Positions 1 to 11,100 are shown, counted from the stretch's first letter. The stretch is DNA of 64,000 nt from Candidatus Hydrogenisulfobacillus filiaventi (GCA_902809825.1 LR778114.1:248001-312000); one strand, 5' to 3'. Notes: a model not told the origin generated them from the letters alone. Program-made: numbers and translations.

Positions 1-422
1 CGGAAGTGCAGCCACAGGAACACGGTGAGGCCGGCGGCACCGGCGGCGTGGAAGCTGATCTGCCACCAGCGGGTAATCACCGTGAAGCTGAGGGTCCAGG
101 CCGCCGCCACCAGGGCCAGGTGCCGGGTGAGGGTCGTGGCCGGCATGCGGGTCAGCAGGGCGGCCACGACCAGGGTGACCAGCGCCACCGGAATCAGAAA
201 GCGCAGGCGGGCTGCCCGGTCCGCCACGTCCGGGTCGCGCCACCAGCCGGCGTGGAGGCCCCAGGCCAGCCAGAGGCCCGGGAGCCCGAAGTCCCCCACC
301 GCCAGCACCAGCCAGGCGTCGGGATCCTGGGGGCGGACGGCCGCCAGGGCCGCGCTGGCTGCGGCCAGCAGCAGGAAGGGATGCCCCAGGCGGGAGAGGA
401 GCTGCGCCGTCCGCTGGTTCAC
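1..422 (-). CDS. Polytopic membrane protein, possibly PAP2-like (partial)
   Basis: The minus-strand frame begins with GTG at 422, with a GGAGG ribosome site at 431-435, and runs off the left edge of the window. About 140 residues are visible. They form several hydrophobic segments separated by short Arg-rich loops. A late motif WWQISFHAAGAAG resembles the W-K-I-S-x-H signature of atypical phosphatidic-acid-phosphatase (PAP2) membrane proteins, but the rest of the active site would lie outside the window. It is the last gene of the Pel-like minus-strand block, about 70 bases after the preceding gene. A lipid-phosphate or carrier-recycling role would suit that context but is only inference. Confidence is good for a gene and low for the family. 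Confidence 0.55.
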   Translation of the reverse strand, partial: MNQRTAQLLSRLGHPFLLLAAASAALAAVRPQDPDAWLVLAVGDFGLPGLWLAWGLHAGWWRDPDVADRAARLRFLIPVALVTLVVAALLTRMPATTLTRHLALVAAAWTLSFTVITRWWQISFHAAGAAGLTVFLWLHF

Positions 423-492
423 GGTTACCGCCTCCTTCCGGGGATGCGGCCGGCCCGGTTCTCATCATAACCGGTCCGGCCGCGGGCAGGGT

Positions 493-1527
493 TCAGGCGG
501 TGCGTCCGCCGGGGGCGTAGCGGACGCGGTCGCCCGGCCACAGCCGCAGACGGTGGGGCCGGCCGCCCGGGACCTGGACGGTGACGGTCAGGGGGCCGTC
601 CCGGGCCGGGCGCGGGATCACGACCTGCCTCCGTTCTACGGTCAACCGCCGGCCGCCGGCCCGCACGCGGGTGCCGGGCGGCAGGCCGACCAGGCGGACG
701 GTGCGGCCCTGCACCGCCGCGTAACGGGCGTAGGCCACGGCATAGGCGGTGCCCCGGGCCTGCACCTCCAGGTAGGGCTCAAAGGGGGGCGTCACCGCCA
801 GATGCAGGCCGCGCGCCCGCAGCAGGCAACGGCCGTTCACGTACACGCTGAGGCGGTGGCGGCCGTCGGTGCGGATCGCCAGCCGGTTGAGGACGCCGGC
901 CGGGGGCGGGAAGCGGGCGACCGCGACCTTGGCCAGGCGCCGTTCGTGGGCGTTGCGGATGCGGCCCCGGGCGTCGCCCGCCTCCCACCAGCGGCCACGG
1001 GGGGTGACCAGCTGGGCGACCCAGACATAATTGATGAGGCCGGTGCGGGTGGTGGAGGCGGTCTGCAGCGCAAACACCAGCTCTCCGACGCCCTGTCGTA
1101 CCGGCGGGGGCGGGGTGGCCCAGGCCTCAAAGGTGTAGGCGGGGGGCAGGGCATGGGTGGCTGTCAGGAAGAAGCCGCGGAAGCGGGCATGGGGATGGGC
1201 GACGCCAACCCGGAGGAAGCCCCCGGCGACCCGCACCCGGCCGTCGGCGCCGGCACTGCCGTTGGCTTCCCAGCCCGGATAAGGGGCCAGGACCAGGGAG
1301 GTGTTTCCTTGCAGCGGCCGCGGCCGCCGGGCCGGGACGCGGAAGGTGGTGATGCGGGCGCTGCGGCGGGTGAGGAGCCAGCGGCCGTGGGGGCCGGCGG
1401 CCAGCACCCGGATGGGGGCCGGGGCAGGGGCGGCGAGGTAGCCCCAGAACATCAGGGCCAAGGCCGCCCCCAGCATGAGGAGGGCGGGCCCGGGCCCGCC
1501 TTCCCGCCGGCGGCTAAAAGGCTGCAT
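493..1527 (-). CDS. Membrane-anchored extracellular protein of unknown function
   Basis: A 344-residue protein. The N terminus is Arg-rich and is followed by one hydrophobic segment (about residues 15-33), which reads as a signal anchor, so the rest is probably outside the cell. The middle part (about residues 110-270) is beta-rich, with phrases such as LNRLAIRTDG and LSVYVNGR, typical of LamG/concanavalin-like jelly-roll domains. The C-terminal 70 residues look like a small beta domain. The start overlaps the end of pelG by 14 bases, so the two are probably translationally coupled. I do not recognise a named family. A glycan-binding or cell-surface role beside the Pel genes is inference. Confidence 0.7.
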   Translation of the reverse strand: MQPFSRRREGGPGPALLMLGAALALMFWGYLAAPAPAPIRVLAAGPHGRWLLTRRSARITTFRVPARRPRPLQGNTSLVLAPYPGWEANGSAGADGRVRVAGGFLRVGVAHPHARFRGFFLTATHALPPAYTFEAWATPPPPVRQGVGELVFALQTASTTRTGLINYVWVAQLVTPRGRWWEAGDARGRIRNAHERRLAKVAVARFPPPAGVLNRLAIRTDGRHRLSVYVNGRCLLRARGLHLAVTPPFEPYLEVQARGTAYAVAYARYAAVQGRTVRLVGLPPGTRVRAGGRRLTVERRQVVIPRPARDGPLTVTVQVPGGRPHRLRLWPGDRVRYAPGGRTA

Positions 1528-3170
1528 AGTACGTTTCCTCCCCGCGGGCCAGGCTCCACCAGGCGGCGGCGGCCGTGCCGGCCGTGAAGACCAGGCTGCC
1601 CGCCAACAGGCCCCGGACGGCGTGCGCGTCCCCGCCCCCCAACGCCCACGCCCCTACCCCCAGATTGACCAGGGTGCCGAGAACGGCCGCGGCCAGGGGA
1701 GGCCGGGGCCGGCCCAGGAAGAACAGGTACTGGCTGGCCAGGAGTCCTGCCGGCAGCAGGCCGTAGGCCAGGGCCGCCTGCGCCAGCGCCCGGCGGAAGG
1801 GCGCCGCGGTGGGGCCCAGCAGCGGGCCGGTGAGGGCCGGTGGCAGGGCGGTGAGCAGCAGGCCCGGCAGCAGGTGGGCGGTGAGGAGGCCGGCCGCGGT
1901 CAGGACCAGGAGCTCCCCCGCGAAGCGGCGGGCCAGCTGGCGGCGCAGCCCGCGGTAGCGGTGCAGGGGGGTCTGCCGGGCGAGGGCGGGGAAGCGGCGG
2001 CCGAAGGCCTCGATGAACAGGAACACCAGGCCGGTCAGCGGGAGCAGGACCAGGAGGGCCAGGTCGGTGGCGGCCTCATAACCGGCAGGATACAGGTAGG
2101 CGCTGCGGCCCAGGCGGAGCCCGTAGTGGACCCCGGCGACCAGGCGGTCGGCGAAAAGGAGGGCGAAGTAGGCCGCCCCGTAGAGCCCGTAGGGCAGGGT
2201 GAGGGTCACCACGACCCCCCAGTGCGGGGGCCGCACCTGCTCCGCGGGGGCGGTGGCCAGGGGATGCTCCCCCACCAGCCCGGCTTCGGCCTGGCGGACC
2301 GCCCGCCGCCCGAAGGCGGCGGTGAGGGCGGCGGCGGTCCCCACCGCCAGCCCCAGCAGCTGCGCGCGCCGCAGGGCCGCCCCGGCCAGGGAGGCGGGGC
2401 CGGTCAGGGGCCAGAGCCAGTGTACGGCGGCCACTGTGACCGCGAGGGCGGCGGCAGTGGCCAGGGCCAGGCTCAACGCCCGCCGCAGCATGTAGAGTGG
2501 GGCCAGGGCGAGCTGGAAGGCCAGGATGGCCAGGGCGAACTCCAGAAACACCAGGCCGTCGGCGCGCGGGTAGCGGGGGGCCACGCCCAGCCGGTAGACC
2601 AGGGCAATGAGGAGCAGGGCGGCGGCCCCGCCATCCACCAGGAAGCGGCGCAGGGTCCAGCGGAAGAGAGGCCGGTTGCGCTGCAGGAGGTAGAAGAGGC
2701 CGCGGCGCGCCATCATCTGCGCCACCGCCCCGGCAGCCAGGGTGGCGGTGAAGAAGGCCAGGCTGATGACGGTGGCGATGCGGGGGGCGGTGGAGAAGGC
2801 GGCCCAGAGCGCCACCCGGAAGCCGAACAGCACCCCTACCGACAGGATCCAGGGCAGGCTGTAGCCCAGGCCGCGCAGGTAGTCGGCGGTGGCCTGGCGA
2901 ACCCAGCTGTCCGGGACGGGGGCGGGGAGGGGCTGGGGAATGGCGTAGAGGGGCAGTACCGCCTCCACCGCCTCCGCCAGGCGGAAGACGTTGGCGTACC
3001 CCAGGCGGCGGGCCACGGCGTCCACGTAGCCTTCCGCCTCCAGCACCACCGCCACGTCCAGCAGATTGCGGGGGGGCGGGGTTACGGGCCAGCACCAGGC
3101 GGGCCAGGGCATGGACGTCCTCAAAACCGGGGTCCAGCGCCGGCGGTTCCGGGTCCCCCGGTCCTGCCAT
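1514..3170 (-). CDS. pelG: PelG-like exopolysaccharide exporter (frameshifted)
   Basis: Polytopic membrane protein of about 550 residues with roughly a dozen hydrophobic segments, directly downstream of PelF. That order and topology match PelG, the MATE/Wzx-like inner-membrane transporter that exports the Pel polymer. The natural start appears to be the ATG at 3168-3170 (protein start MAGPGDPEP). The reading then slips at a G run near 3069-3081, after which the frame ending at 1514 carries the rest (from RNLLDVAVVLEAEGYVDAV). Downstream ATGs in the second frame would give a spurious N terminus. The slip sits in a homopolymer and the protein continues sensibly, so I read it as a sequencing indel. 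The gene overlaps both neighbours, which suggests an operon. Confidence 0.7.
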
Positions 3171-4636
3171 GCGGCTCCCCCCTTCCGGCCGGCGGGGGTC
3201 CCGCCAGCTCCGTATACAGCGCCCGGTGCGCCGCGAGGAAGCGCGCCAGGCTGAAGCGGGCGACCATTGCCGCCCGGCCCAGCTCCCCCAGCCGGGCCAG
3301 GTCCCGACGTTGGCGGGCGAAGGCCAGCACGGCCCTGGCCAGCTCCCGCGGCCGCTGGGGCGCCACCAGCTGCCCGTAGGGCGGCGCCCCAGCGGCCGCC
3401 CCGCCATCAGGGCTTCGACGGCGGCGAAGGGGAAAACCTTCCGAGATGCTGGACAGCAGGGCAATGTCCCCCTGGTTGAGGGCGGCTTCCACGTCCGCGG
3501 TGGGACCGGCAAAGGTGACCCGGTCCCCGAGCGCCAGCTCCTCCGCCAGCCGGCGGCAGGAGCGGGCGTAATCCGGGTCGCTTTCCGGGCCCCAGAAGGT
3601 GAGGCGGATGCCGGCCAGGGCCGGTTCCGCCGCCTCCCGCTTCCGCAGCAGGGACAGGGCCCGCAGGGCGGTATGCTGGTCCTTCAGGGGATCGAGGCGG
3701 GCCACCTGCACCAGCGTCAGCGGGGCCGTCCCGCTGCCGGCCGGGCGCCGGATGCGGAACTGGTCCGGGTCCACGCCGTTGGGGACGGGGCGGATGCGGG
3801 CGGGGTCCACCCCCAGCGCTTCCTCCCAGGCCTGGTTGAAGCGGGCTACGGGGGCGATGCGGTCGGCCGCCCGGTAGACCAGGCGCACCACCAGGCCATA
3901 GAGGGCCGCCAGGAAGAAGCGGTAGGGCGTGGTGGCCTCCAGCCGGCCCAGGGCCAGCAGCCGTTCCCGGTAGTAGACCCCGTGCTCGGTCAGCAGGAGG
4001 GGTACCCCCCACCGTCGCTTGAGCACGATCAGGGGCAGGGCGCTGAAGGCGGCGGCGGAGGCATGGGCCAGACGGGGCCGGGGCGGGATAGGCCAGGGGG
4101 GCCAGGTACCGGTAGAAGAGGCGGCCCAGGTCCACCGCCTCCAGGGTGCTGAGGTGGCGGAAAAGAGGATGGGTCAGCAGCCGGTCCCGGAACAGCCGCC
4201 AGACGGCGGGCCGGCGCAGGGCGGCCCGCAGGGCGCCGGCGGCGGCCACGTCGGCCAGGTCCAGCAGGGCCGTCTCCGCGTCGGCATAGGCCGCCGCCGC
4301 CGGCTCCAGCAGCGCGTGCAGCAAGGCCTCATAGGCAGGCAGGAAGCGGCGCCGGACGGCGTCCCCGCCGCGCCGGGGCCGGGCCCACCAGCCGGGATGG
4401 CGGCCGTATTCCGCGTGGGACTCGGTCCCCCACAGCGGCACGGTCCAGACCGCCTCCACGTTGGGGGGCAGCCGGTAGCGGAGGACCGCGTAGGGGTTGG
4501 CCACCACCGCGTACAGGGTGAAGCGGCGCTCCGGCAGGCCGCGGACGAGCTGATCGGCCCACACACTCACCCCGCCGACCGCGAAGGGATAGGTACCCTC
4601 GGTGGCCAAGAGGATGTCGGTGTCGCTGTCGTTCAC
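3121..4636 (-). CDS. pelF: PelF-type GT4 glycosyltransferase (frameshifted)
   Basis: The N terminus contains TEGTYPFAVGGVSVW, the hallmark of the PelF (DUF3492) group of GT4 glycosyltransferases, which polymerise the Pel exopolysaccharide in the cytosol. The middle has LLLTEHGVYYRERLL and the nucleotide-binding half has VARLDPLKDQHTAL and SISEGFP. The protein needs three frame changes: near 4073-4087 (after FYRYLAPLAY), near 3430 (an extra C after SEGFP) and near 3400 (after ALMAGRP). Between GRP and YGQLVAP about a dozen residues usual in GT4 enzymes (the VVATDVGG region) are missing, so a small deletion or collapsed stretch may be present as well. The start overlaps the TPR gene (ATGA-type coupling). 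Confidence 0.78.
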
Positions 4637-5073
4637 AGCCGTTCCTGCCGCGGGCGGGGCCGGCCCGTCCGCGGCGGGACGGGGGCTGCAGCCGGATCCC
4701 CCGGAGGCGGGGTCTCGGGCCCCACCGGAAAGACCGGCTCGGTCAGCAGCAGGTCCACCTCCTTGGCCCGGGACAGGCTCTTGGTGGAGAGGTCCAGGTT
4801 CTCCACCTCCAGAAAGCAGCGGGCAGCGGCCAGGGCGGCCTCCCGCACCTGGCTGGCGGGGGCGGCGGGGTCCTCACTGGCGTGCAGGTACTCGCGGCCC
4901 GCGAGCCGCATCCAGTGGTCGAAACGGTCGGCGCTGCCCCGGCGGGCGGCGGCCAGGGCCGCCTGCCGGTAGGCCAGGGCCGCCCGTTGCGGGTAGCGGC
5001 TCTCCTGGGCCTGCGCCTCCGCCAGGAAACGGGCTTCCGCACCGGCATAATCACCGGCGGCATATAGGGCCAT
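4633..5073 (-). CDS. TPR-like protein coupled to pelF
   Basis: A 146-residue, Ala-rich helical protein. It opens with MALYAAGDYAGAEARF, the classic helix-turn-helix phrasing of a tetratricopeptide repeat, and a second similar pair follows (AALAYRQAALAAARR). The last 30 residues are Pro/Arg-rich and probably disordered. The stop overlaps the pelF start. In other bacteria PelE is a TPR protein that works with PelD and PelG, so a PelE-like scaffold is possible, but I cannot see PelE membrane segments here. In-frame sequence upstream of the ATG stays open (RQG before the Met), so the protein may continue into the preceding gene if a C/G-run indel near 5100 is an error. Confidence 0.6.
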   Translation of the reverse strand: MALYAAGDYAGAEARFLAEAQAQESRYPQRAALAYRQAALAAARRGSADRFDHWMRLAGREYLHASEDPAAPASQVREAALAAARCFLEVENLDLSTKSLSRAKEVDLLLTEPVFPVGPETPPPGDPAAAPVPPRTGRPRPRQERL

Positions 5074-5429
5074 GCCTTGTCGCCGTCCGGCGGCGGAGCC
5101 GGGGGCGTGGCGGCCGCCGGCCGCCGGCGCCGGACCCGGGCGGTCCCCGGCAGGCGCCCGGCGGAAACCGCCACCGGCTCCGGATCGGGTTCCACCGTGG
5201 CCGCATAAGTCAGGCCGCAGCGGGTAACGGGGCCCAGACGACCCAACAGCCGCACCGGCCCCACCACCGCGACCCGGGTCCCGGCTGCAGGCGGTCGTAA
5301 GGCCACCCCTACGATGGTCCGGCCGCTGACCCGGACCCGGCCCAGGGCCCGCACCGGCTGCGGCCAGAGCCGCACCAGAATACCGGCCCGCCGGGACGGC
5401 GCCGGCGGCATCGGCACGCGCGCAGCCAT
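5074..5429 (-). CDS. Small beta-rich protein of unknown function, possibly fused to the TPR gene
   Basis: From ATG 5429 about 118 residues look like real protein. An Arg-rich start is followed by alternating hydrophobic beta strands (phrases GILVRLWPQPV, GRTIVGVAL, GTRVAVVGPV) and a Pro-rich linker. The arrangement is loosely like an NfeD/OB-type barrel, though I cannot assign it. The frame stays open to 4743, but beyond about 5080 its translation becomes the Arg/Pro/Trp-rich kind expected of an out-of-frame shadow, while the other frame becomes a clean TPR protein. A single indel in the G run near 5100-5105 would fuse the two genes. The start lies 29 bases after the DivIVA-like gene. Confidence 0.45.
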
Positions 5430-5458
5430 ACCGGCCCTCCTTGCCGGGCTTGCCGGCC

Positions 5459-6037
5459 CTAGTTGCGGACGACGGTCAGATTGGGCGCCGGCACGGCATC
5501 GGGGGCGGCTTGCAGGCGCGCCTCCGCCTGCCGGGCGGCCTGCCGGAGCTGCTCCGCGCCCAGGTCGAGGCCGTGGAGGGCATCCAGTACCGGCCCCAGA
5601 CTGGCGAGGTCACGCAGGGCGGCGCTGCGGGCCGTCTCCAGGCGCGTGATCTCGGCCCGCAGGGCGGTCGCCCGGTCCTCCAGCTCCTGCACGCTGCGCC
5701 GGGTCGCAGCCAGGCGGGTGTCGGCCTCGGCGCGGGCGGCCTCGGCCTCCCGGGCTGCCGCCTCGCGGAGGGCGCCGGCCTGGCGGCGGGCGTCCTCCAG
5801 CAGGGCCTCCGCCTGTTGCCGGGCCTCGGCGGTGAGGCGGTCGGCAGCCCGGCGGGCCTCATTGAGAGCCTGGACGACCTCGGTCGCGTCCGGCCCCCGC
5901 CGGGCGGCCTCCAGTTCCGCGCCCAGCCGGCGCAGCTCCTCCGCCACCGCCAGGAGGAAAGCTTCCACTTCGGCCCGCCGGTACCCGCGGAAGGCGCGCG
6001 GGAAGGTTTGGGATTCCACCGCATCCGGTTCCAGCAT
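5459..6037 (-). CDS. DivIVA-domain protein
   Basis: A 192-residue protein with an N-terminal DivIVA signature (FPRAFRGYRRAEVEAFL, about residues 12-28) followed by a long, almost uninterrupted Ala/Glu/Arg-rich coiled coil (about residues 35-175). DivIVA/GpsB-type proteins bind curved membranes at cell poles and septa of Gram-positive bacteria and recruit division or sporulation factors. The start ATG at 6037 has a good GGAGG site eight bases upstream. It is the first gene of the minus-strand run leading to the Pel genes, so it may position envelope or polysaccharide machinery, although DivIVA paralogs are often just division proteins. The family call is secure; the specific role is unknown. 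Confidence 0.85.
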   Translation of the reverse strand: MLEPDAVESQTFPRAFRGYRRAEVEAFLLAVAEELRRLGAELEAARRGPDATEVVQALNEARRAADRLTAEARQQAEALLEDARRQAGALREAAAREAEAARAEADTRLAATRRSVQELEDRATALRAEITRLETARSAALRDLASLGPVLDALHGLDLGAEQLRQAARQAEARLQAAPDAVPAPNLTVVRN

Positions 6038-6190
6038 GATCCACCTCCGCGGACCGGCCGTCCGGCCGGCGGCAAGCCGGCCGGGATCCGCTAAACAGCC
6101 TGCATCCGGTTCCGATTATACCGGTTCCCGGCGCGAATAGCGGTCCGGACGGCAGAATCCCGACGGGAAGAATCCGGACGGCCGTGGCCG

Positions 6191-6586
6191 TCAGGCTTTT
6201 CCCAGGAAGAAGCTGGCGATGAGGACCAGTAGCACATAGGCGGTGGTGGCGCTGAGGGCCCAGTCGCGCTCGCGCAGGTAGCCCACGAGACCGATGGCGA
6301 CCCGGGCGATGGGGGTGAGGACCAGCAGGAAGAGGCCGACGCCGATTACGGCGAAGGCGTGCCCCGCCAGCAGCCCGTGCCAGAAGGGGTGGTGTCCGGG
6401 GGCGGCCAGGGTCTCGGGCATGCTGCCCGGGCGCAGCCAGCCCTCGGCTTCGTAGAGGGCCAGGCCGGCGGCAACGATGAGGATGCTGAGGCTGACCCCG
6501 ATGCGGAGCACGGTACTGATGATGGGGATGAGTTCCTCCGACGCCCGGGTTTCCGGCGTGGGAACCGAATCCGGCTGGCTCGACAT
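6191..6586 (-). CDS. DUF1634 membrane protein
   Basis: A 131-residue protein with three strongly hydrophobic segments (about residues 25-45, 72-92 and 108-128) separated by short charged loops. The pattern STVLRIGVSLS near residue 25 and a final LIASFFLGKA match the DUF1634 family. Members are regularly encoded next to TauE/SafE permeases, as here, where the gene starts 19 bases downstream of the TauE gene. The two probably form a two-gene transport operon. The function of DUF1634 is not established; an accessory membrane subunit is the usual guess. Confidence 0.85.
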   Translation of the reverse strand: MSSQPDSVPTPETRASEELIPIISTVLRIGVSLSILIVAAGLALYEAEGWLRPGSMPETLAAPGHHPFWHGLLAGHAFAVIGVGLFLLVLTPIARVAIGLVGYLRERDWALSATTAYVLLVLIASFFLGKA

Positions 6587-6605
6587 GACAACCTCCCTTC
6601 GCAGG

Positions 6606-7448
6606 CTAAATGCCCCGGATGAGCATTTCCAGCGCCACCGCCGACAGCACGGGGAAGAAGGCGTAGCGCAGGGTGCGGTTGCGCAGGCGCACCATCCAAC
6701 GCACGCCCACGGTGGCGCCGATCAGCACCCCGATGGCGACCGGGGCGGCGATCAAGGGGCGGATATCCCCGCGGGCGAAATACACTCCGGCACTGGCCGC
6801 GGCCGTCACCCCGATCATGAAGTTGCTGGTGGCGGTCGATACCTTCATGGGCAGCTTCATGATGGTGTCCATGGCCAGCACCTTGAAGAGCCCGCTGCCG
6901 ATCCCCAGTAGGCCGGAGATGAGGCCGGCCAGCCACATCATGCCCAGGCCGCCATAGGGATTGGCCACCTCATAATGCACCGTGCGGCGCAGGGCCTGAT
7001 CGTAATAAAAGCTGGGAAAGCGCAGGCGCCGGGCCAGGGGGTGGCTCCGGTCGAGCTCGGGCAGCTCCACCCCCCGGTTGCGGACCAGCGCCCAGGCGGA
7101 GTAGGCCAGCATAAGGCCGAACAGCAGGTACAGCCAGCGGGCGGGGATGATGCCGGCCAGGTAGGCGCCCATCACGGCGCCGGTGGTGGTGGCGATCTCC
7201 AGGAACATCCCGATCCGGAGATTAGTAAGGCCATCGCGCACATACGCGACAGCCGCCCCGCTGCTGGTGGCGATGACGGAGATGATGGAGGCCCCGATGG
7301 CCAGGCGCAGGTTGATGTGGAAGAGGAGCGTGAGCACCGGGACCAGCAGCACCCCGCCACCCAGGCCCAGCATCGCCCCCAAGATACCGGCGGCGATGGA
7401 CGCCCCCAACAGCAGCAGGATGGCACCGGTTACAGCAGCCAACGACAT
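6606..7448 (-). CDS. TauE/SafE-family sulfite or sulfonate exporter
   Basis: A 280-residue polytopic protein with about eight membrane segments. The N-terminal half has ILGAMLGLGGGVLLVP and the second half repeats the motif as GLLGIGSGLFKV, the paired glycine-rich signatures of the TauE/SafE permease family (PF01925). Members move small organic or inorganic sulfur anions or organic acids across the cytoplasmic membrane. It starts at ATG 7448 and is followed immediately by the DUF1634 gene. In an organism that appears autotrophic and possibly sulfur-oxidising, sulfite or thiosulfate export would be reasonable, but the substrate cannot be read from sequence. Confidence 0.88.
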   Translation of the reverse strand: MSLAAVTGAILLLLGASIAAGILGAMLGLGGGVLLVPVLTLLFHINLRLAIGASIISVIATSSGAAVAYVRDGLTNLRIGMFLEIATTTGAVMGAYLAGIIPARWLYLLFGLMLAYSAWALVRNRGVELPELDRSHPLARRLRFPSFYYDQALRRTVHYEVANPYGGLGMMWLAGLISGLLGIGSGLFKVLAMDTIMKLPMKVSTATSNFMIGVTAAASAGVYFARGDIRPLIAAPVAIGVLIGATVGVRWMVRLRNRTLRYAFFPVLSAVALEMLIRGI

Positions 7449-7789
7449 CGCCTCGGATCTGCAGAAGGTGAGGGGAAGGGTCAGCCCTTCCCGGGAATCC
7501 GAATCCCTGCAACCTGTGGTCTACTTTCATCCCGACTATATGTCGCGCGGGGCGGGCCAAGGGGCTTAATCTTGCGGGAAGGGCAGGCCTTCTGCTGCCG
7601 GCCGCGTCGAATCCTGATGCCAATCCCGCCTAGTTCATTCGGGGGATTTGGGCGACCGTCCGCAATTGTCCGCGGTGCGAAGCAGGATTCCGGCCGTGTA
7701 GGCAAAACCTGTTCATGATGAGGGCAAAAACCTGGCGGCGCGGGGCGTCACCCCCGCCGGGGATGACCGGAGCAAGGCAGGGGGGCGGC
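7449..7789. other. Intergenic region between tauE-like gene and a small ORF
   Basis: About 340 bases without a supported gene. It must hold the promoter of the minus-strand transporter operon. The AT-rich patch around 7528-7542 reads as TATAGT on the minus strand and could be a -10 element. I see no convincing -35 partner, riboswitch or repeat. Confidence 0.3.
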
Positions 7790-8020
7790 ATGCACACGGG
7801 ACGGATCCGGGCCTGGCAACTGACGGTGCTGCACCTGCGGGTGGCGGCCGGCCGCTGGTGCCTGGTGCATGCCCCTGGGCCGGGGGCGCGTCTGTGGTGG
7901 AGCCGGCAGCTCGACCGCTGGATCCTGGCTCTTTACCGGGCCGATCCTGCCCTGCAGCCGGAGCCGGCCGCTGACCGCCCCCCGCAGCCCATCTCGCCGC
8001 GGGATGTCTTTTCCGCCTAA
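7790..8020 (+). CDS. Small hypothetical protein (76 aa)
   Basis: The frame begins with ATG at 7790 behind a G-rich purine run (caggggggcggc). It encodes a small basic protein with several Trp residues (AWQLTVLHLRVAAGRW, ARLWWSRQLDRW, ILALYRADP) and a Pro-rich tail. The composition looks like a real protein rather than a shadow, but I do not recognise a family. An upstream in-frame ATG at 7715 would add 25 low-complexity residues and lacks a better ribosome site. The gene ends converging with the cbbR-like gene, overlapping its last bases. Confidence 0.45.
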   Translation: MHTGRIRAWQLTVLHLRVAAGRWCLVHAPGPGARLWWSRQLDRWILALYRADPALQPEPAADRPPQPISPRDVFSA

Positions 8021-8958
8021 AAGGCCGCCGGCGTTTCCGGTCCGCGGGCCCCGGCCAGCAGCAGGGCCTTGAAGGCCGCCGCCGGTGGGGGCAGGAAGCG
8101 GTCCCGCACCTGGGCCACGTGCCAATAGCGCAGGCGGGGGAAGCCTTCCACATCCAGTACCACCAGCCGGCCGCTGGCGACCTCGAGGTCAATCGCCCGC
8201 CGCGACATCACGGCGATGCCCAGGCCGTGCGCCACCGCCTGCTTGATGGTGCTGTTACTGCCCAATTCCATCCCGCTCCGGATCTGCACCCCGGCCTCCG
8301 CGAAGAACCGCTCGGTGGTGGCGCGGGTGCCGGACCCCGGCTCGCGCATGAGCAGGGTTTCCGCCTCCAGCTCCTGGACCGGGATGTGCGTGCGGCCGGC
8401 CAGGCGGTGGTCCGGGGAGGCGATGACCACCAGCTCATTGACCAGGAAGGGGGTCGCCTCCAGCTCCTCCTCCTGGCTGGGCAGCTGGCCGATAACGGCC
8501 AGGTCCACCTCCCGCAGCAGCAGGCGCTCCAGGGCCGATTCCCGGTTGGTGACCTCCAGGGCCACCATGACCTGCGGGTGGGCGCGCCGGAAGCGTCCTA
8601 AATAGGCCGGGACTACATAGACGCCGGCGGTGGTGTCGGCGGCCACCCGCAGGTGGCCCTGCTCTGCACCCCGCAGCGCATCCATGGCCTCCGCCGTCTC
8701 CTGCAGGAGGGCGAACAGGCGCTGGCTGTAATGATAGAGCCGCTCCCCCGCCTCGGTCAGCCGGATGCGACGTCCCACCTTCTCGAACAAAGGCAGGCCG
8801 ATAACCCGCTCCAGGTGCTTGATGTGCATGGACACTGCCGGCTGGCTCAGGATCATGTCCTCCGCCGCCCGGGAAAAACTCATGTGGCGGGCCACGGTCT
8901 GGAATACCTGCAGGTGATACAGGTTCAGCCGGCTTAACGGGGGTTCGGGAAACGCCAG
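8017..8958 (-). CDS. cbbR: LysR-family regulator, CbbR-like
   Basis: A LysR-type transcription regulator of about 300 residues. The N-terminal winged helix-turn-helix includes MSFSRAAEDMILSQPAVS and HIKHLERVIGLPLFE, followed by the periplasmic-binding-like effector domain (LRVAADTTAGVYVVP onwards). It is divergently oriented to cbbLS, the classical arrangement of CbbR, which activates Calvin-cycle genes in response to metabolites such as RuBP or NADPH. The GTG at 8895 would cut off the first helix. In-frame sequence upstream reads LSRLNLYHLQVFQTVARH, so the true start lies further up, most likely a CTG at 8958 placed eight bases after AAGGAGG. The start codon is therefore uncertain; the family and role are well supported by context. 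Confidence 0.85.
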   Translation of the reverse strand: MAFPEPPLSRLNLYHLQVFQTVARHMSFSRAAEDMILSQPAVSMHIKHLERVIGLPLFEKVGRRIRLTEAGERLYHYSQRLFALLQETAEAMDALRGAEQGHLRVAADTTAGVYVVPAYLGRFRRAHPQVMVALEVTNRESALERLLLREVDLAVIGQLPSQEEELEATPFLVNELVVIASPDHRLAGRTHIPVQELEAETLLMREPGSGTRATTERFFAEAGVQIRSGMELGSNSTIKQAVAHGLGIAVMSRRAIDLEVASGRLVVLDVEGFPRLRYWHVAQVRDRFLPPPAAAFKALLLAGARGPETPAAF

Positions 8959-9016
8959 GGGACTCGCCTCCTTCCGCCTCCCGGCCTGCTGCCGGAAGCT
9001 CTTCGCAATTCATAAT

Positions 9017-11100
<2,084 letters not shown>

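Noticed and set aside
25-1587. A 520-residue plus-strand frame at the window start, and a 634-residue one at 1475-3379
   Set aside because: Low-complexity antisense of the membrane, LamG-like and PelG genes; no ribosome site and no family match.
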